Under the pieces are notes generated by a model. It did no database searches. It saw nothing but the letters and a program-made list of their open reading frames with translations, and was not told the DNA's origin. Made by a program: the position numbers and the translations under genes. Shown here piece by piece: positions 27,353 to 37,139 of a stretch of DNA of 64,000 bases. Each line of letters starts with the position of its first letter. The stretch's first letter is position 1. The DNA is from Desulforapulum autotrophicum (GTDB lineage: Bacteria > Desulfobacterota > Desulfobacteria > Desulfobacterales > Desulfolunaceae), in NCBI GenBank assembly GCA_020723285.1, contig DYJE01000023.1, positions 18,374 through 82,373 on the forward strand. Direction: 5' to 3'.

Positions 27353-27521
27353 TAGACTGAGAGTACCCAAAGTTTCACAGGCCCTTGGATCTTGTCAGTA
27401 TAGGGTGCCATGAACTTTTCCCGATTCCAGCCCATCGAACCCTTCACGATTTTACGGACACATCGCTGTAGTGTCAGGGCTTTTTCCCCGAATCGGCTTT
27501 ATTCCAGCTTTTAGGTATTAA

Positions 27522-29210
27522 TCACCAAGGGGCCTGATAAGAATTCAGCTTTTCTATCAAGGCTCCACGCCTGAACGTTGCTGAAAGCTGTTGCAGGGAA
27601 ATATCCTGACCACCGTACAGATCGTGAAGCGCTTTTTCTATATCTTCAACCGATTGGTTGAAATAGGCTTCCCCTTTTGTTTCGATCAGGTGCTTGGCCT
27701 GGTGATAGTTCCTGTGGTCAAGGCATTCCAACTTAATATTCAGATCATTGAGCAGGCAGCGCCCCATCTGCATGGCGATATAGCAGGACGCATACCTGAC
27801 AGATTGAGGGTCTTGGGAAGAGGGGCGTCTTCTGTGATTTTCCGCGATTCTGTAAAGAAGCACGGCGGAAACGACCTGGGGGCCGTTCAATGTTTCACTG
27901 AATATCTTGTCATACAGTTTACCGAAATGTTCACGTGTAAAAAATTTTGCCTGATGAGGGGAGTGACGCCAAATGGCCAGAACGGCTTCAGCCGCCGTTC
28001 CAGATGAGATATCTGTTGAGCGTGAGGGGCCGTCCGTTCGCTTTCTTTTATAAGTGTAACCCAGGTCTTTAATGCTTGTTTCAAGACGCTGCTGCTTTTC
28101 GTCGTTTGACCTTAAATCTTTAAGATCGACAGGATTCTGGCTGTTTGTCGCATGGGTGATCTGGAGAACGATATCGTCGTTGTCTTTCGGCAATTTGTAA
28201 AGTCGCACAAGGACACTGGCTTCTGACGGAAGTTTTCCCCCATTTGACTTGATCGAATCCATGGCTTTAAAAATTGTCATGCATGTCTGGCCTCCGTTGA
28301 CAATCTGGAGATTTTCCACCTGAACATGGTAATCGCTATTTTGGAGGCCGTTGTATGCAAAATCATTACATACCAGGGTCAATCCGTTGTTGAAGAAGTA
28401 AAAATTCGAAGGATTTTGGGACTGAAGGGTTTTCATAATACCTTCGTTTACACGGTTGCCATAAAGGCCCAGGTATCTTCGGATGTTTCGTTCGAGAAGT
28501 CGTTCGCCGTGGGTTTTCATCAGTTGAGCGATTTCCTGAACCGGGATTCTCCCCACCAGAACCCGGCTGAAACTCATGTCTTCCACGAGGGCTTTGCCCA
28601 CAAGTCGCAAGGTTTCATCCACGGGTTTCATACGCTGTAAAACTCGGATGAGATCGTCGTGGTTAACATGCTTAAACAAAACCTGATCACCAAACCCTGT
28701 TCGGTCCAGAGCTTCCTGGGAAGCGTTATTCCATGTAAGCCCGTTGTTACAGGCAAAGGCCCTCACACGGGGAATGAGCCCGTCACGGATCAGGGATCTG
28801 GCCTCCTCTACTCTGAAACGCAGGCGGTCATTGATTGTTTCAAGCTGAGAAGACGGATTGAAAATGTGGCGCACCGCATTGATCAATGCGTTTATTCCTT
28901 GTTCGGGGAAGTTGGAGTCGCCCTGAAGATTTTTTTTGTATTTTCCCTGAAAAAGTGTGACTTCAAACTCTCCATCAATTTCTTCGGTGATATGGATGGC
29001 GTCCACACCAAAATCACCACCTCCTTCCGTGATACAATCAAAGGTTTCATCATCATCAAGATCAAGAAAGGTTTTCACGCAAAGATAGACAAATGCTATG
29101 GATTTCAAGCGGTTTTCGTCCGTTATGTTCAATTCGCCTTCGACCCTCTCACGAATTTCTAACATTAGACCCGAAAGCCTCTGATCGATGATTGAAGCAT
29201 TGATATTCAT
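27522..29210 (-). CDS. AIPR-family abortive-infection type protein
   Basis: The 562-residue protein shows the AIPR pattern: ERNIRRYLGLYGNRVNEGIM, then NPSNFYFFNNGLTLVCND, ENLQIVNGGQTCMTIF and ITHATNSQNPVDLKDLRSND. The N-terminal part resembles a restriction-like nuclease, with GGGDFGVDAIHI (Asp about 70) and LFQGKYKK (Gln 88, Lys 90), a D...QxK arrangement. AIPR proteins are linked to abortive infection and phage resistance. The gene faces a primase-helicase across 222 bases, which supports a defence role. AAGGAG lies 7 bases before the ATG. Confidence 0.85.
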   Translation of the reverse strand: MNINASIIDQRLSGLMLEIRERVEGELNITDENRLKSIAFVYLCVKTFLDLDDDETFDCITEGGGDFGVDAIHITEEIDGEFEVTLFQGKYKKNLQGDSNFPEQGINALINAVRHIFNPSSQLETINDRLRFRVEEARSLIRDGLIPRVRAFACNNGLTWNNASQEALDRTGFGDQVLFKHVNHDDLIRVLQRMKPVDETLRLVGKALVEDMSFSRVLVGRIPVQEIAQLMKTHGERLLERNIRRYLGLYGNRVNEGIMKTLQSQNPSNFYFFNNGLTLVCNDFAYNGLQNSDYHVQVENLQIVNGGQTCMTIFKAMDSIKSNGGKLPSEASVLVRLYKLPKDNDDIVLQITHATNSQNPVDLKDLRSNDEKQQRLETSIKDLGYTYKRKRTDGPSRSTDISSGTAAEAVLAIWRHSPHQAKFFTREHFGKLYDKIFSETLNGPQVVSAVLLYRIAENHRRRPSSQDPQSVRYASCYIAMQMGRCLLNDLNIKLECLDHRNYHQAKHLIETKGEAYFNQSVEDIEKALHDLYGGQDISLQQLSATFRRGALIEKLNSYQAPW

Positions 29211-29438
29211 CGGTTAACTCCTTAATATTCGGACTATTGTACCATCAATGAATTTGATACCTGTTTTCTACACCAGTTATTTGTTTTGTCCAAGGGCAAT
29301 ATTCGTGGGCACTGAATTCGATTCCGGAGACAGCCATTCATAATGATTGACAATAACGGGATAATCAGGCTTTGAAAGTGTCACGAGAATGACATAAATA
29401 AAGCCATTCAAAATTTTTTCCTTTGATGGAACGTGAAC

Positions 29439-31901
29439 ATGGCCAGTCCCTATGATGAACTGCTCAAAAAATACAACTGCCTGCTGGAAGAAGCGGAACG
29501 ATTGAGGCTGGAAAACAGACGGTTGAAAGCTGAGTTGCTTGGAGTGAGACCGGAGCTCTCCCAGTCAACCCCTTCCGTGGTTTCCGGTGAATCCGATGAA
29601 AAGGATGAAGTGAAGGTTGAAACCGTGACGTCCGGCGGAAAATCCCCGGTCACCCTGGCGTCGGATTCGTCTTTGAAGATTCGGTTGTTCATGTCTCTTT
29701 TCAGGGGACGAGCGGATGTCTATGCGAAACGATGGGAAAATGAACGAAAGGGGACAGCGGGTTACGCTCCGGTCTGCTTGAATCAGTGGCGGTCCGGGCT
29801 GTGCGAAAAACCACGGCAGGTCTGTTCGAAATGCGGCAACCGGTCCTTTTCAGCATTGAGCGAAGCCGTGATCGAAGGCCATTTGAGGGGGCTTGAGGTG
29901 GTCGGCGTGTATCCCATGCTGTCTGACGAAACCTGCTGGTTTCTGGCCATGGATTTCGACGAGGCGGAGTGGGAAAAAGATATCGCGGAAGTCAGGAAAA
30001 TCTGCCGTGCGTTTGGAGTCCCCGTGGCTGTTGAACGGTCACGTTCCGGCAAAGGCGGTCATGTCTGGTTCTTTTTTGAACAACCGATCGCAGCGGCACG
30101 TGCGCGAAAATTCGGCTCCGTCCTTCTGACCGCCGCCATGGACCGTCGCCATGAAATCCGGTTTAAATCCTATGACCGTCTGTTTCCGAGCCAGGACACC
30201 CTGGCACGGGGCGGCCTGGGAAACCTCATCGCCCTGCCTTTGCAGAAAAGGGCCAGAGCGCAATCCAACAGCGAATTTGTCGACGAACATTTCAGGGCCT
30301 ATCCGGATCAGTGGGCGTTTCTGTCCGATATGGAGAAACTGACGGAAGACCGGGTTCAAGCGGTGGTCGAAACGTTTGGCAAAGGCCGTGAACTGGGTGA
30401 ACTGAAGGTCGATGAAGACGAGGAAAAACCCTGGGAAACCACCAAACAACAGGCTGAACTGAGTCGAGATGATTTTCCGGATAAGCTCGGCATCGTCAGG
30501 GCCAACATGCTGTACATCCCCAAAGCGGGAATGAGCCAGAGGGCGCTGAACCGATTGAAACGTCTGGCGTCGTTTAAAAACCCGATGTTTTACAGGCATC
30601 AGGCCATGCGTCTGCCCACCCACGGACACCCGCGAATCATATCCTGCGCGGATGAGACCAAGCAGTATCTGGCTTTGCCCAGAGGCTGCGAGGCGGATCT
30701 GGTGAACGAACTTGAGCGGCATGGCGTCGATGTGGAAATCAGTGATCGGACGTTTCACGGAAACCCCATACGTGTGGAATTTAAAGGCCTTCTGAGAGAT
30801 GAACAGGCCCAGGCCCTTGATCAGGCGTCACGTCACGCAACAGGCATAGTTTGCGGTTCGACGGCCTTTGGAAAAACCGTCGTGGCCATCAAGCTGATTG
30901 CCGAAAAGAGGGTCAACACCCTGATCCTGGTGGACAAGGTCAGTCTGCTTGCCCAGTGGAAGGAACGGTTGTCTGAATTTCTGATCATTCATGAAAACCT
31001 ACCGGAAGATCGGTCGGAAACACTCCGTCGAAGGGGCCGGAAAAAAATCCGGAGTGTCATCGGTCAGATCGGCGGGGGCAAGGACACGGCCGGAGGCCTC
31101 ATCGATATCGCGGTGATGCAATCCCTGTATACAAAGGGCGAGGTTCGGCCGTGCGTGAAAAACTATGGCATGATCATCGCCGATGAATGCCACCACGCCT
31201 CATCGTTCACTTATGAACAGATCCTGAAAACGGCCTCTGCAGCCTATGTTTATGGCCTTACGGCAACGCCCGTGAGGAAAGACGGGCATCATCCCATCCT
31301 GTTCATGCAATGCGGCCCGTTGAGATTTCGGGACGATCCGAAAAAACAGGCGGAAAAAAGGCCCTTCGATCATGTGGTCATCCCCCGTTTCACATCGTTG
31401 GGCGTTCCTTTGGGGGCGGATGAGAAAGACGTCTCGATTCAGGAACTGTACTTCGAAATAGCGAACCAAGAATTCAGGGATCAGCAGATCATCCGGGACG
31501 TGCTTAAAAATGCCGGTGACGGCAGAAACAGTCTTGTCCTGACCTTACGAACAGCCCACGTGGAACAGCTCGCCCAAAAGCTGAGAGAGCGGATACCCGA
31601 TGTCATCGCCCTGACCGGTCGCATGGGGCGGAAAGAAACCCACAAAACTCTTGAGCTTGTGCGGTCGGCTCCCGCAGATAAACAGCTGGTCCTTGTTTCA
31701 ACGGGTCATTTGATCGGAGAGGGTTTTGACGAACCCCGGCTCGACACGTTGTTTCTCGCCATGCCGATATCGTGGAAAGGGACGTTGCAGCAGTACGCGG
31801 GCAGACTCCACCGGCTGTCCCAAGCCAAAAAGGAAGTCCGGATCTACGATTACGTGGATGTCAAAATCGGGATGCTTGAAAAATGTACCGGAAACGGCTG
31901 A
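29439..31901 (+). CDS. TOTE-type primase-helicase
   Basis: The 820-residue protein starts at ATG 29439; an in-frame GTG at 29433 is too close to GGAAC. Domains in order: coiled coil (about 5-38); four-cysteine region CLNQWRSGLC...CSKC (113-132); archaeo-eukaryotic primase (AEP) fold with AMDFDEAEW (catalytic Asp pair about 172/174) and SGKGGHVWFFFEQP (His about 208); SF2 helicase with Walker A GSTAFGKTVVAIKL (about 473-486), DECHH (about 582-586), LTATPVRKDG, and motif VI QQYAGRLHRLS. This matches the AEP plus helicase core of TOTE conflict systems. The protein ends at a TGA immediately after a 5-A tract, where relatives appear to continue into a PLD domain. Confidence 0.85.
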   Translation: MASPYDELLKKYNCLLEEAERLRLENRRLKAELLGVRPELSQSTPSVVSGESDEKDEVKVETVTSGGKSPVTLASDSSLKIRLFMSLFRGRADVYAKRWENERKGTAGYAPVCLNQWRSGLCEKPRQVCSKCGNRSFSALSEAVIEGHLRGLEVVGVYPMLSDETCWFLAMDFDEAEWEKDIAEVRKICRAFGVPVAVERSRSGKGGHVWFFFEQPIAAARARKFGSVLLTAAMDRRHEIRFKSYDRLFPSQDTLARGGLGNLIALPLQKRARAQSNSEFVDEHFRAYPDQWAFLSDMEKLTEDRVQAVVETFGKGRELGELKVDEDEEKPWETTKQQAELSRDDFPDKLGIVRANMLYIPKAGMSQRALNRLKRLASFKNPMFYRHQAMRLPTHGHPRIISCADETKQYLALPRGCEADLVNELERHGVDVEISDRTFHGNPIRVEFKGLLRDEQAQALDQASRHATGIVCGSTAFGKTVVAIKLIAEKRVNTLILVDKVSLLAQWKERLSEFLIIHENLPEDRSETLRRRGRKKIRSVIGQIGGGKDTAGGLIDIAVMQSLYTKGEVRPCVKNYGMIIADECHHASSFTYEQILKTASAAYVYGLTATPVRKDGHHPILFMQCGPLRFRDDPKKQAEKRPFDHVVIPRFTSLGVPLGADEKDVSIQELYFEIANQEFRDQQIIRDVLKNAGDGRNSLVLTLRTAHVEQLAQKLRERIPDVIALTGRMGRKETHKTLELVRSAPADKQLVLVSTGHLIGEGFDEPRLDTLFLAMPISWKGTLQQYAGRLHRLSQAKKEVRIYDYVDVKIGMLEKCTGNG

Positions 31902-32380
31902 ACGGATACGCGGCCATGGGCTACAAAATCAAAAGCGACGATGTCTTGGATGCCCCCTTGGACATCATCTACGACAAGGACAACTTCCTTCCCGTGTTCA
32001 TCAGGGATTGCCTTGCCGCAAGACAGGAGATCGTTCTGGTCAGCCCCTTTATCAGGCCACGGCGCACCCGCTTGATGCTGGAACATCTTGACGCCGTTTT
32101 GAGGTCGGCGGTCCCCATCACCGTGGTGACCCGGCCCAAAGAGGATTTTCCGGACAAGGATCATCTCGGAATGCAAAAAGCCCTGGATCTTTTGAAAGAA
32201 AAAGGCGTCCACATCCGGTTCCGGTCCCGTATCCACCAGAAATTCGCCATCATCGACCAGCGCATTGTCTGGTACGGCAGCATCAATCTTCTGAGTTACG
32301 GAAGTGCCGAGGAAAGCATGATGCGGATCGAACGTTCCAATGTGGCGGTTGAGTTGCTGAAGAGTATCGAAATTTCATGA
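31883..32380 (+). CDS. PLD-like nuclease domain, split from the helicase frame
   Basis: The 165-residue frame overlaps the helicase by 19 bases in the -1 frame. It has a phospholipase-D type HKD motif, IHQKFAIIDQRIVWYGSINLL, late in the chain and an earlier LVSPFIRPRRTRLM segment typical of DISARM/helicase-linked PLD domains. One extra A in the A5 tract at 31879-31883 would join it to the helicase as MLEKMYRKRLNGY, which reads naturally. The region is therefore a frameshifted fusion, a coupled gene starting at ATG 31883, or a product of frameshifting. Only a weak GGGA lies upstream of the ATG. Confidence 0.75.
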   Translation: MYRKRLNGYAAMGYKIKSDDVLDAPLDIIYDKDNFLPVFIRDCLAARQEIVLVSPFIRPRRTRLMLEHLDAVLRSAVPITVVTRPKEDFPDKDHLGMQKALDLLKEKGVHIRFRSRIHQKFAIIDQRIVWYGSINLLSYGSAEESMMRIERSNVAVELLKSIEIS

Positions 32381-32390
32381 ATGGATATCC

Positions 32391-32816
32391 TCATTTCGGA
32401 ACAAGGCTTGTGCCGGCTTTGTCTTTCGGAAGGATATTCCGTCTGAGAATTCTGACGGCGAACGTATAGCGGTCACTCGCCTTGTATGCTTTCACATTAA
32501 CCCATTGCCCGTTTCTGAACGATGAGAAGGGAATCGCGTGACCACCCTGATCGACACACTCCGTGGTGATGGACGCCCCATCTTTCAGCACCATGTTCGA
32601 AACGATGTGAATGACGGTCTGATTGACGACAATGTACGCATCCTTCTGATCTATGCTGTCGATTTGACCTTTATATTCCATATATTTCAAGTCGGCCATG
32701 GGATAATAACGGGCGTTTCTGTCTGATCCGGTCCTGGTTGCGGCATAGCCTGAAAAACCAATAATAAAACACAGAATCATCAGGCCGCCGGTCAGAATGA
32801 ACTGTCTTGATTTCAT
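32391..32816 (-). CDS. Exported small protein ending the PilY1 operon
   Basis: The 141-residue protein starts at the ATG at 32816 with GGAG 9 bases upstream; a GTG 18 bases earlier has no site. Residues 1-25 are a signal peptide or anchor (ILTGGLMILCFIIGFSGYAA). The rest holds a small beta-rich region (YKGQIDSIDQKDAYIVVNQ, WVNVKAYKASDRYTFAVRIL) that looks like an OB-type barrel. No named family was recognised. It begins 19 bases after pilY1 on the same strand, so a periplasmic role in pilus biogenesis is likely by position. Confidence 0.65.
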   Translation of the reverse strand: MKSRQFILTGGLMILCFIIGFSGYAATRTGSDRNARYYPMADLKYMEYKGQIDSIDQKDAYIVVNQTVIHIVSNMVLKDGASITTECVDQGGHAIPFSSFRNGQWVNVKAYKASDRYTFAVRILRRNILPKDKAGTSLVPK

Positions 32817-32835
32817 CGAATTTCTCTCCTTCACG

Positions 32836-35800
32836 CTAATGCTGCCTCCAGAAAAAATAGTTGGAATTGGCGAGGGTGGGGACGGTCACCGCTGCCGGGG
32901 TGCTGATCAGATTGCCGGACAGCGTCGGCTGGGCCATGACAGCCACCTGGGTTCTTCTCGCGTCCACGCCCGTCTCGATTTCAGATGTTTTACTGTCGTC
33001 CACGGGAATGCCGGTTTCCAATTCAATTGACCAGAGATAACTCACGCCTGTGGCTCCGACACCCTCACAGGGGTCGGTTGATGCCGTAGTTGACGATGCC
33101 GATGGAACATAGGTCGTGAAATAGAGCTGGCCGTTTGTGATGATGATGGGGCTGGACAGTTTTTCGCCCGCATCGGGGAAATGGATGTACCAGCCCTTGC
33201 TGGACGCAAGGGCGCGGACCGTCGATGTCTTTTCGTCTGTGGTTCCGACCTGAATCAGGTCAAGTGAAAGATCCGTCAGGTCGGTCTCGGTGTAGGGTGT
33301 TGTGTTTGTCCAGGTGTTTCTTACGGCATAAATTCCGTTCTGAACGGTGGTGGTGAGGGGTTTTTCCCTGTCACCCGTCCCGAAGACAACCCATTCGGAG
33401 AGCGTTCCGCTGATCAGGCTGACGGCCGGGGCGTAGAATATTTTCTTGCCTGAAACGCTGAACAGCCGGTTTCTGAGAGCGAACGTGCCGTCGGGGATTT
33501 TGGTCAGGAGCGTGGCCGAGCCGCTCGTCTTGGTGTACAAGTCATCGGCGAACACAAAAACGCTTCCATTCAGGTCCCCGGCATAGATCCGGGTCGTCAC
33601 GTCCGTTCCGATGGCTGATCCTGAAGGCATGGTATACGTGGATGAAGCGCTGACATCGACAATGCAGTGCTGCATGGATGACAAGGTGGAATGGGTCGCT
33701 CTGAAAAGATCCGAGCCGTTATAGGGGGCGGTAAGGCCGCCAGTCTCTGTGCTTACCGCGAAAACTGCCCGACCTGCCAGATCCGTTGCAGAAGGCGATG
33801 CCAAATCCTGGTTGGTATCGTAGCCCCCGGCGATGAGAAAGGCATCCGTCAAACCTGCGGTAACCGGTGTGGTGACACCGTCTTCGGTTACTGTACCTGA
33901 AGACAGGACACACACCACCGGCGTGGACCATGACTGTCCCAGAGTTTCCCCGGTCGCAGTGTAAAGGATGCTGGGACCGACCTGATATTTCCATTGGGGA
34001 GAAAGATAAGATGAAATATCTATAACCGTGTAATAATATCCGCCCCTGCGCTCTCCAAAAATCATGTAGAGCGGTTCGAACAACTGTGTCCCCGTGATGA
34101 GGGACTTGCCGTAAGCGATCACAGGCGACGCATCCACGTAATAAACAAGATTTGAGCTTGAAATAAGGGGAAGATTCGACGCGAGATCGGGAGGAATGAA
34201 CGCCCACAATTCGCTGCCGGTGGTGTCGTCAAAGCAGTGCAGCATCCCGTCGTTGGCACCCACATAAATCACAGAGTCGGTGGTGGAATACGGGACAACC
34301 GCAGGCGATGAATGGATGATGGCTCCAAGTTTCCAGTTCTCGTTGCTGTCGAATGTGGTGATGTTTGTGATGGTGGTGTTGCTGACCGGAAGGGCGGTGT
34401 TGCTCGTCGTAAAGGCATTGGACGAAGCGGTCAGGTTTTTGTCGGTTCCTGTGTAATAATAGATGTTCCGGTCGTCACTTCTTAAAAGCAGGTTCTCCCC
34501 GACACCCCCTTGGGTGGTTGAGCCACCGTCGGAGCAGTACACGGTCCAGAAAGAGCAGGCGTTGTCCATGATGGTTCCGTACTCATCCACCACGGAGACG
34601 GACGTATCCGCATCGCTGATCAGATTCGTGGCGGCACCCGATGCTTTGCCGTAAATTTCTCCGTTGGATCCCAATGCGAATTTTTTGAGATTCCCCAGCC
34701 ATTGACTGCCGCTTTGAGGCTGAAATATTGACAGGTAAACCCAGTCGCCCCGGCTTGTTTTGGTGGTGCTGTTAACAGGGATGGACGGCGCGAGAAACAC
34801 GGCGTTTGTTTCATTGATGGCGTTGTCGATGGCCGCAAGGGCCTGGCTCAGTCCGCTTGCCGTGCTTGTGGTGTAATACTCACCTCCCCCATACGCTGCG
34901 GTTGATTCCAGCAGGTCATTGTCGGTTTTCAACCCGATGGTGAAGGTGGTGATATTCTGTTTGACAAAGGATGTCCCGGTACCCAGGAGGGCCATGACGT
35001 CCTCATTGTACAGAAAGGACGCCACATCGTTTAAAAAATACGTCCCGTGATCGCCGTCGGAAGTCAGGACTGGGGTCCCTGTTGATTTGAAATCCTCCTC
35101 ATCCCCGTCGTAATCCCCGATGACTTTGCTGTTCATATACACTGTCTTATAAAGTCTGGGATCGTCGTCATGGGTTGAGAATCCGTCGGTGATCAGGATG
35201 ATGTAGTTTTTCTGGCAGACTTCGGTGATGGGAGAGGTGTAGGTCACCCCCGTGTTGTACCAGCTCGGCATTCCGGCAAAGTACAGCCCCGCTTCGGCCA
35301 GGGTCTCGGCAAGGGGTGTCCATGTGTTGAAATCGGTTGCGGTCATGCCCTCGACATACGTATTGATGGTCGTGTTGGCGGTCCCGCAGGGATACTTGAT
35401 ATAACCACCTGTCACATAAGCGCCGTTGTTCATCGTGTAGCTGCTGTTGAACATCATCAGGCCGAAATTTTTGTCGGCCGTATTCTCAAGAAGATAGGAG
35501 AGGGCGTTTGTCGCTGCCTGCCACCTGTACATTTTCTGGTAGGACGTGTTGCTGGTATAGTTCAGGTAATTTCCGAGTTCGATGGATGTGGTCGACGGAG
35601 AGCCCGAACATGAGAAATTCGATGTGTTCAGGGTATTGCCGGAATAACCCTGAGTTTGAAGATCTGAAATCACGTCTGAACATTGAAGCGAACTTGCGGA
35701 AGTGGTGAGCAGCGTCCAGCTGCACGTGGTGGTCGGTCTTTTTCCGGTTGTCGTGGTGCACTTGTAATAGTAAACGGAGTTGCTGGTGTATGAGCCTGAA

Positions 35801-35994
35801 TAGGTCTCATCCGGATCATAAGCCACTGTGACGTCCTGGGTCTTCATGCTGCCCGAGTTGTCCAGAATGATCAGGACATTGGGATTGACGGACACAGACG
35901 TCGTTCCGTAGATCTCCGTGTCGTCTGAAACGGCGGTCAGCGGTACCGTAAGACACAGAAACACAAACATGGCCCTCGATAACATCTTCAGCAT
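32836..35994 (-). CDS. pilY1: PilY1-like type IV pilus tip/biogenesis protein
   Basis: The 1052-residue protein starts at ATG 35994 with GGAGG 4 bases upstream; a longer frame to 36021 begins before this site. The signal peptide is about 1-23. The N-terminal von Willebrand A domain has the MIDAS motif LIILDNSGSM (about 41-50) and a calcium-like loop GDYDGDEEDF. The C-terminal propeller carries IYVGANDGMLHCFDDTTGSE, the PilY1 hallmark. PilY1 sits at pilus tips, promotes adhesion and controls retraction. Order fimU-pilW-pilV-pilX-pilY1 agrees with minor pilin operons in proteobacteria. Confidence 0.92.
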   Translation of the reverse strand: MLKMLSRAMFVFLCLTVPLTAVSDDTEIYGTTSVSVNPNVLIILDNSGSMKTQDVTVAYDPDETYSGSYTSNSVYYYKCTTTTGKRPTTTCSWTLLTTSASSLQCSDVISDLQTQGYSGNTLNTSNFSCSGSPSTTSIELGNYLNYTSNTSYQKMYRWQAATNALSYLLENTADKNFGLMMFNSSYTMNNGAYVTGGYIKYPCGTANTTINTYVEGMTATDFNTWTPLAETLAEAGLYFAGMPSWYNTGVTYTSPITEVCQKNYIILITDGFSTHDDDPRLYKTVYMNSKVIGDYDGDEEDFKSTGTPVLTSDGDHGTYFLNDVASFLYNEDVMALLGTGTSFVKQNITTFTIGLKTDNDLLESTAAYGGGEYYTTSTASGLSQALAAIDNAINETNAVFLAPSIPVNSTTKTSRGDWVYLSIFQPQSGSQWLGNLKKFALGSNGEIYGKASGAATNLISDADTSVSVVDEYGTIMDNACSFWTVYCSDGGSTTQGGVGENLLLRSDDRNIYYYTGTDKNLTASSNAFTTSNTALPVSNTTITNITTFDSNENWKLGAIIHSSPAVVPYSTTDSVIYVGANDGMLHCFDDTTGSELWAFIPPDLASNLPLISSSNLVYYVDASPVIAYGKSLITGTQLFEPLYMIFGERRGGYYYTVIDISSYLSPQWKYQVGPSILYTATGETLGQSWSTPVVCVLSSGTVTEDGVTTPVTAGLTDAFLIAGGYDTNQDLASPSATDLAGRAVFAVSTETGGLTAPYNGSDLFRATHSTLSSMQHCIVDVSASSTYTMPSGSAIGTDVTTRIYAGDLNGSVFVFADDLYTKTSGSATLLTKIPDGTFALRNRLFSVSGKKIFYAPAVSLISGTLSEWVVFGTGDREKPLTTTVQNGIYAVRNTWTNTTPYTETDLTDLSLDLIQVGTTDEKTSTVRALASSKGWYIHFPDAGEKLSSPIIITNGQLYFTTYVPSASSTTASTDPCEGVGATGVSYLWSIELETGIPVDDSKTSEIETGVDARRTQVAVMAQPTLSGNLISTPAAVTVPTLANSNYFFWRQH

Positions 35995-36030
35995 GGTCCC
36001 TCCAAAAAAATGTCTTTTCAAACAAGGCCG

Positions 36031-36714
36031 TCACTGGCCGATCAAAAAATTCACCGTGTTTTTTTCCACAGGCATCACCACGCCCGCCTGAACGATATGG
36101 CTGACGGGATTCCCGTCAGGGTCTAAGGCGGTGGATGTGATGCAGTAGTTCCGTGATTTATAGCGGTCGACGCTGTAACCCTGAGGCGCGAAACTCAGAT
36201 GAAGCTGGACCGGAACATCGTTGGCCGCCGTTGTCAAACCCGGAACCGAGACCTGGGAATTCATGATCGCCCGGATCTCCACAAGCGCCACAGGTTCCCC
36301 ATCCGCCACATAGTCGAAAAAAACACAGCCGGCGGCAAGGGACTGGTCCCGCAAGGGTGTGGCGGCGGTTGAGCCTCCGCAGGGGTTGTTTTCAGACACG
36401 ATCACGCCGCTTGTTCCCATGGAAAGGTGAACCGGGTCCGAGATGTCCGCCCCATCGCAGAAAAGGCCACCGCCCGAGTTATCCGTATTGTTGTATAGGG
36501 CCGCGAAATTGACGATGGCGAATTTCAGGCCCTGCTCGGCGTTGGCCAGGAACGTGTTGTCCCTTTTTTCCGTTGCGGACGACATGATTCCGATGGAGGT
36601 CGCCGTCAGCTGGTAAAGCCCCAGGGATGTCAGGACAACGAGGATCATCACCACCACGAGGAGCATGTACCCCTCATCCTGTTTAAAAACTTTATGCCCT
36701 TTCGAATCCTGCAT
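36031..36714 (-). CDS. pilX: PilX-like pilus assembly protein
   Basis: The 227-residue protein has the PilX N-terminal pattern. A short basic cytoplasmic start is followed by DEGYMLLVVVMILVVLTSLG and a helix (LYQLTATSIGIMSSATEKRD). It lacks the FTLIE prepilin cleavage box, which PilX proteins also lack. The body has four to five cysteines (CDGAD, NPCGG, GCVFF, NYCITS) likely forming disulfides. PilX is a minor pilin that helps start pilus assembly together with PilVW, FimU and PilY1. It lies 20 bases downstream of pilV. Confidence 0.85.
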   Translation of the reverse strand: MQDSKGHKVFKQDEGYMLLVVVMILVVLTSLGLYQLTATSIGIMSSATEKRDNTFLANAEQGLKFAIVNFAALYNNTDNSGGGLFCDGADISDPVHLSMGTSGVIVSENNPCGGSTAATPLRDQSLAAGCVFFDYVADGEPVALVEIRAIMNSQVSVPGLTTAANDVPVQLHLSFAPQGYSVDRYKSRNYCITSTALDPDGNPVSHIVQAGVVMPVEKNTVNFLIGQ

Positions 36715-36734
36715 AATTTCGACCTGTAAGTCCG

Positions 36735-37127
36735 CTAATAGTTGTTTAGTTTGATGACCGTCTGCTCGATTTCATGGTCTATCCAGAACTCGGACCAGGT
36801 CGTTGTCAGATGAATGGAGAGGTAGGAATCCATCGAACTGACCGTGACCTTGTTGACGGTGTATTGTGTCGTGTATTTGTCAGAAACAGCATAGGTCTGA
36901 ACGACCCCGTCTTCGACGGTGAGCATGGGGTCGGAATAATTCCGGCTTAAAAGGTTGTCTGCCGCCGATGTTGTAAGAAGGTTGGCGGTCATGGCGTCCA
37001 TGGCCAGTTTGTTGCCTCGGATCGACCCCACCTGCATCCGGGTGATCGCCAGAAGACCAACACTCATAAAAAAAATGCAGATCATGGTTTCAATCAGGGT
37101 AAATCCCATGGTCTTGTTTTGAAGCAT
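36735..37127 (-). CDS. pilV: PilV-like minor pilin
   Basis: The 130-residue protein has a class III prepilin N-terminus: KTMG then FTLIETMICIFFMSVGLLAI, with cleavage after Gly and Glu at +5. The globular part is short (about 100 residues) and beta-rich (TQYTVNKVTVSSMD). It is expected to sit in the initiation tip complex. It lies 12 bases after pilW and 20 before pilX. Confidence 0.87.
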   Translation of the reverse strand: MLQNKTMGFTLIETMICIFFMSVGLLAITRMQVGSIRGNKLAMDAMTANLLTTSAADNLLSRNYSDPMLTVEDGVVQTYAVSDKYTTQYTVNKVTVSSMDSYLSIHLTTTWSEFWIDHEIEQTVIKLNNY

Positions 37128-37139
37128 ATCCCCTCCGGT

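Noticed and set aside
31883..31901. Programmed -1 frameshift between helicase and PLD frames
   Set aside because: The A5 tract is short and the heptamer does not fit the X XXY YYZ rule, since GAA cannot re-pair after slipping. A base loss or a coupled separate start is more likely, but frameshifting is not excluded.
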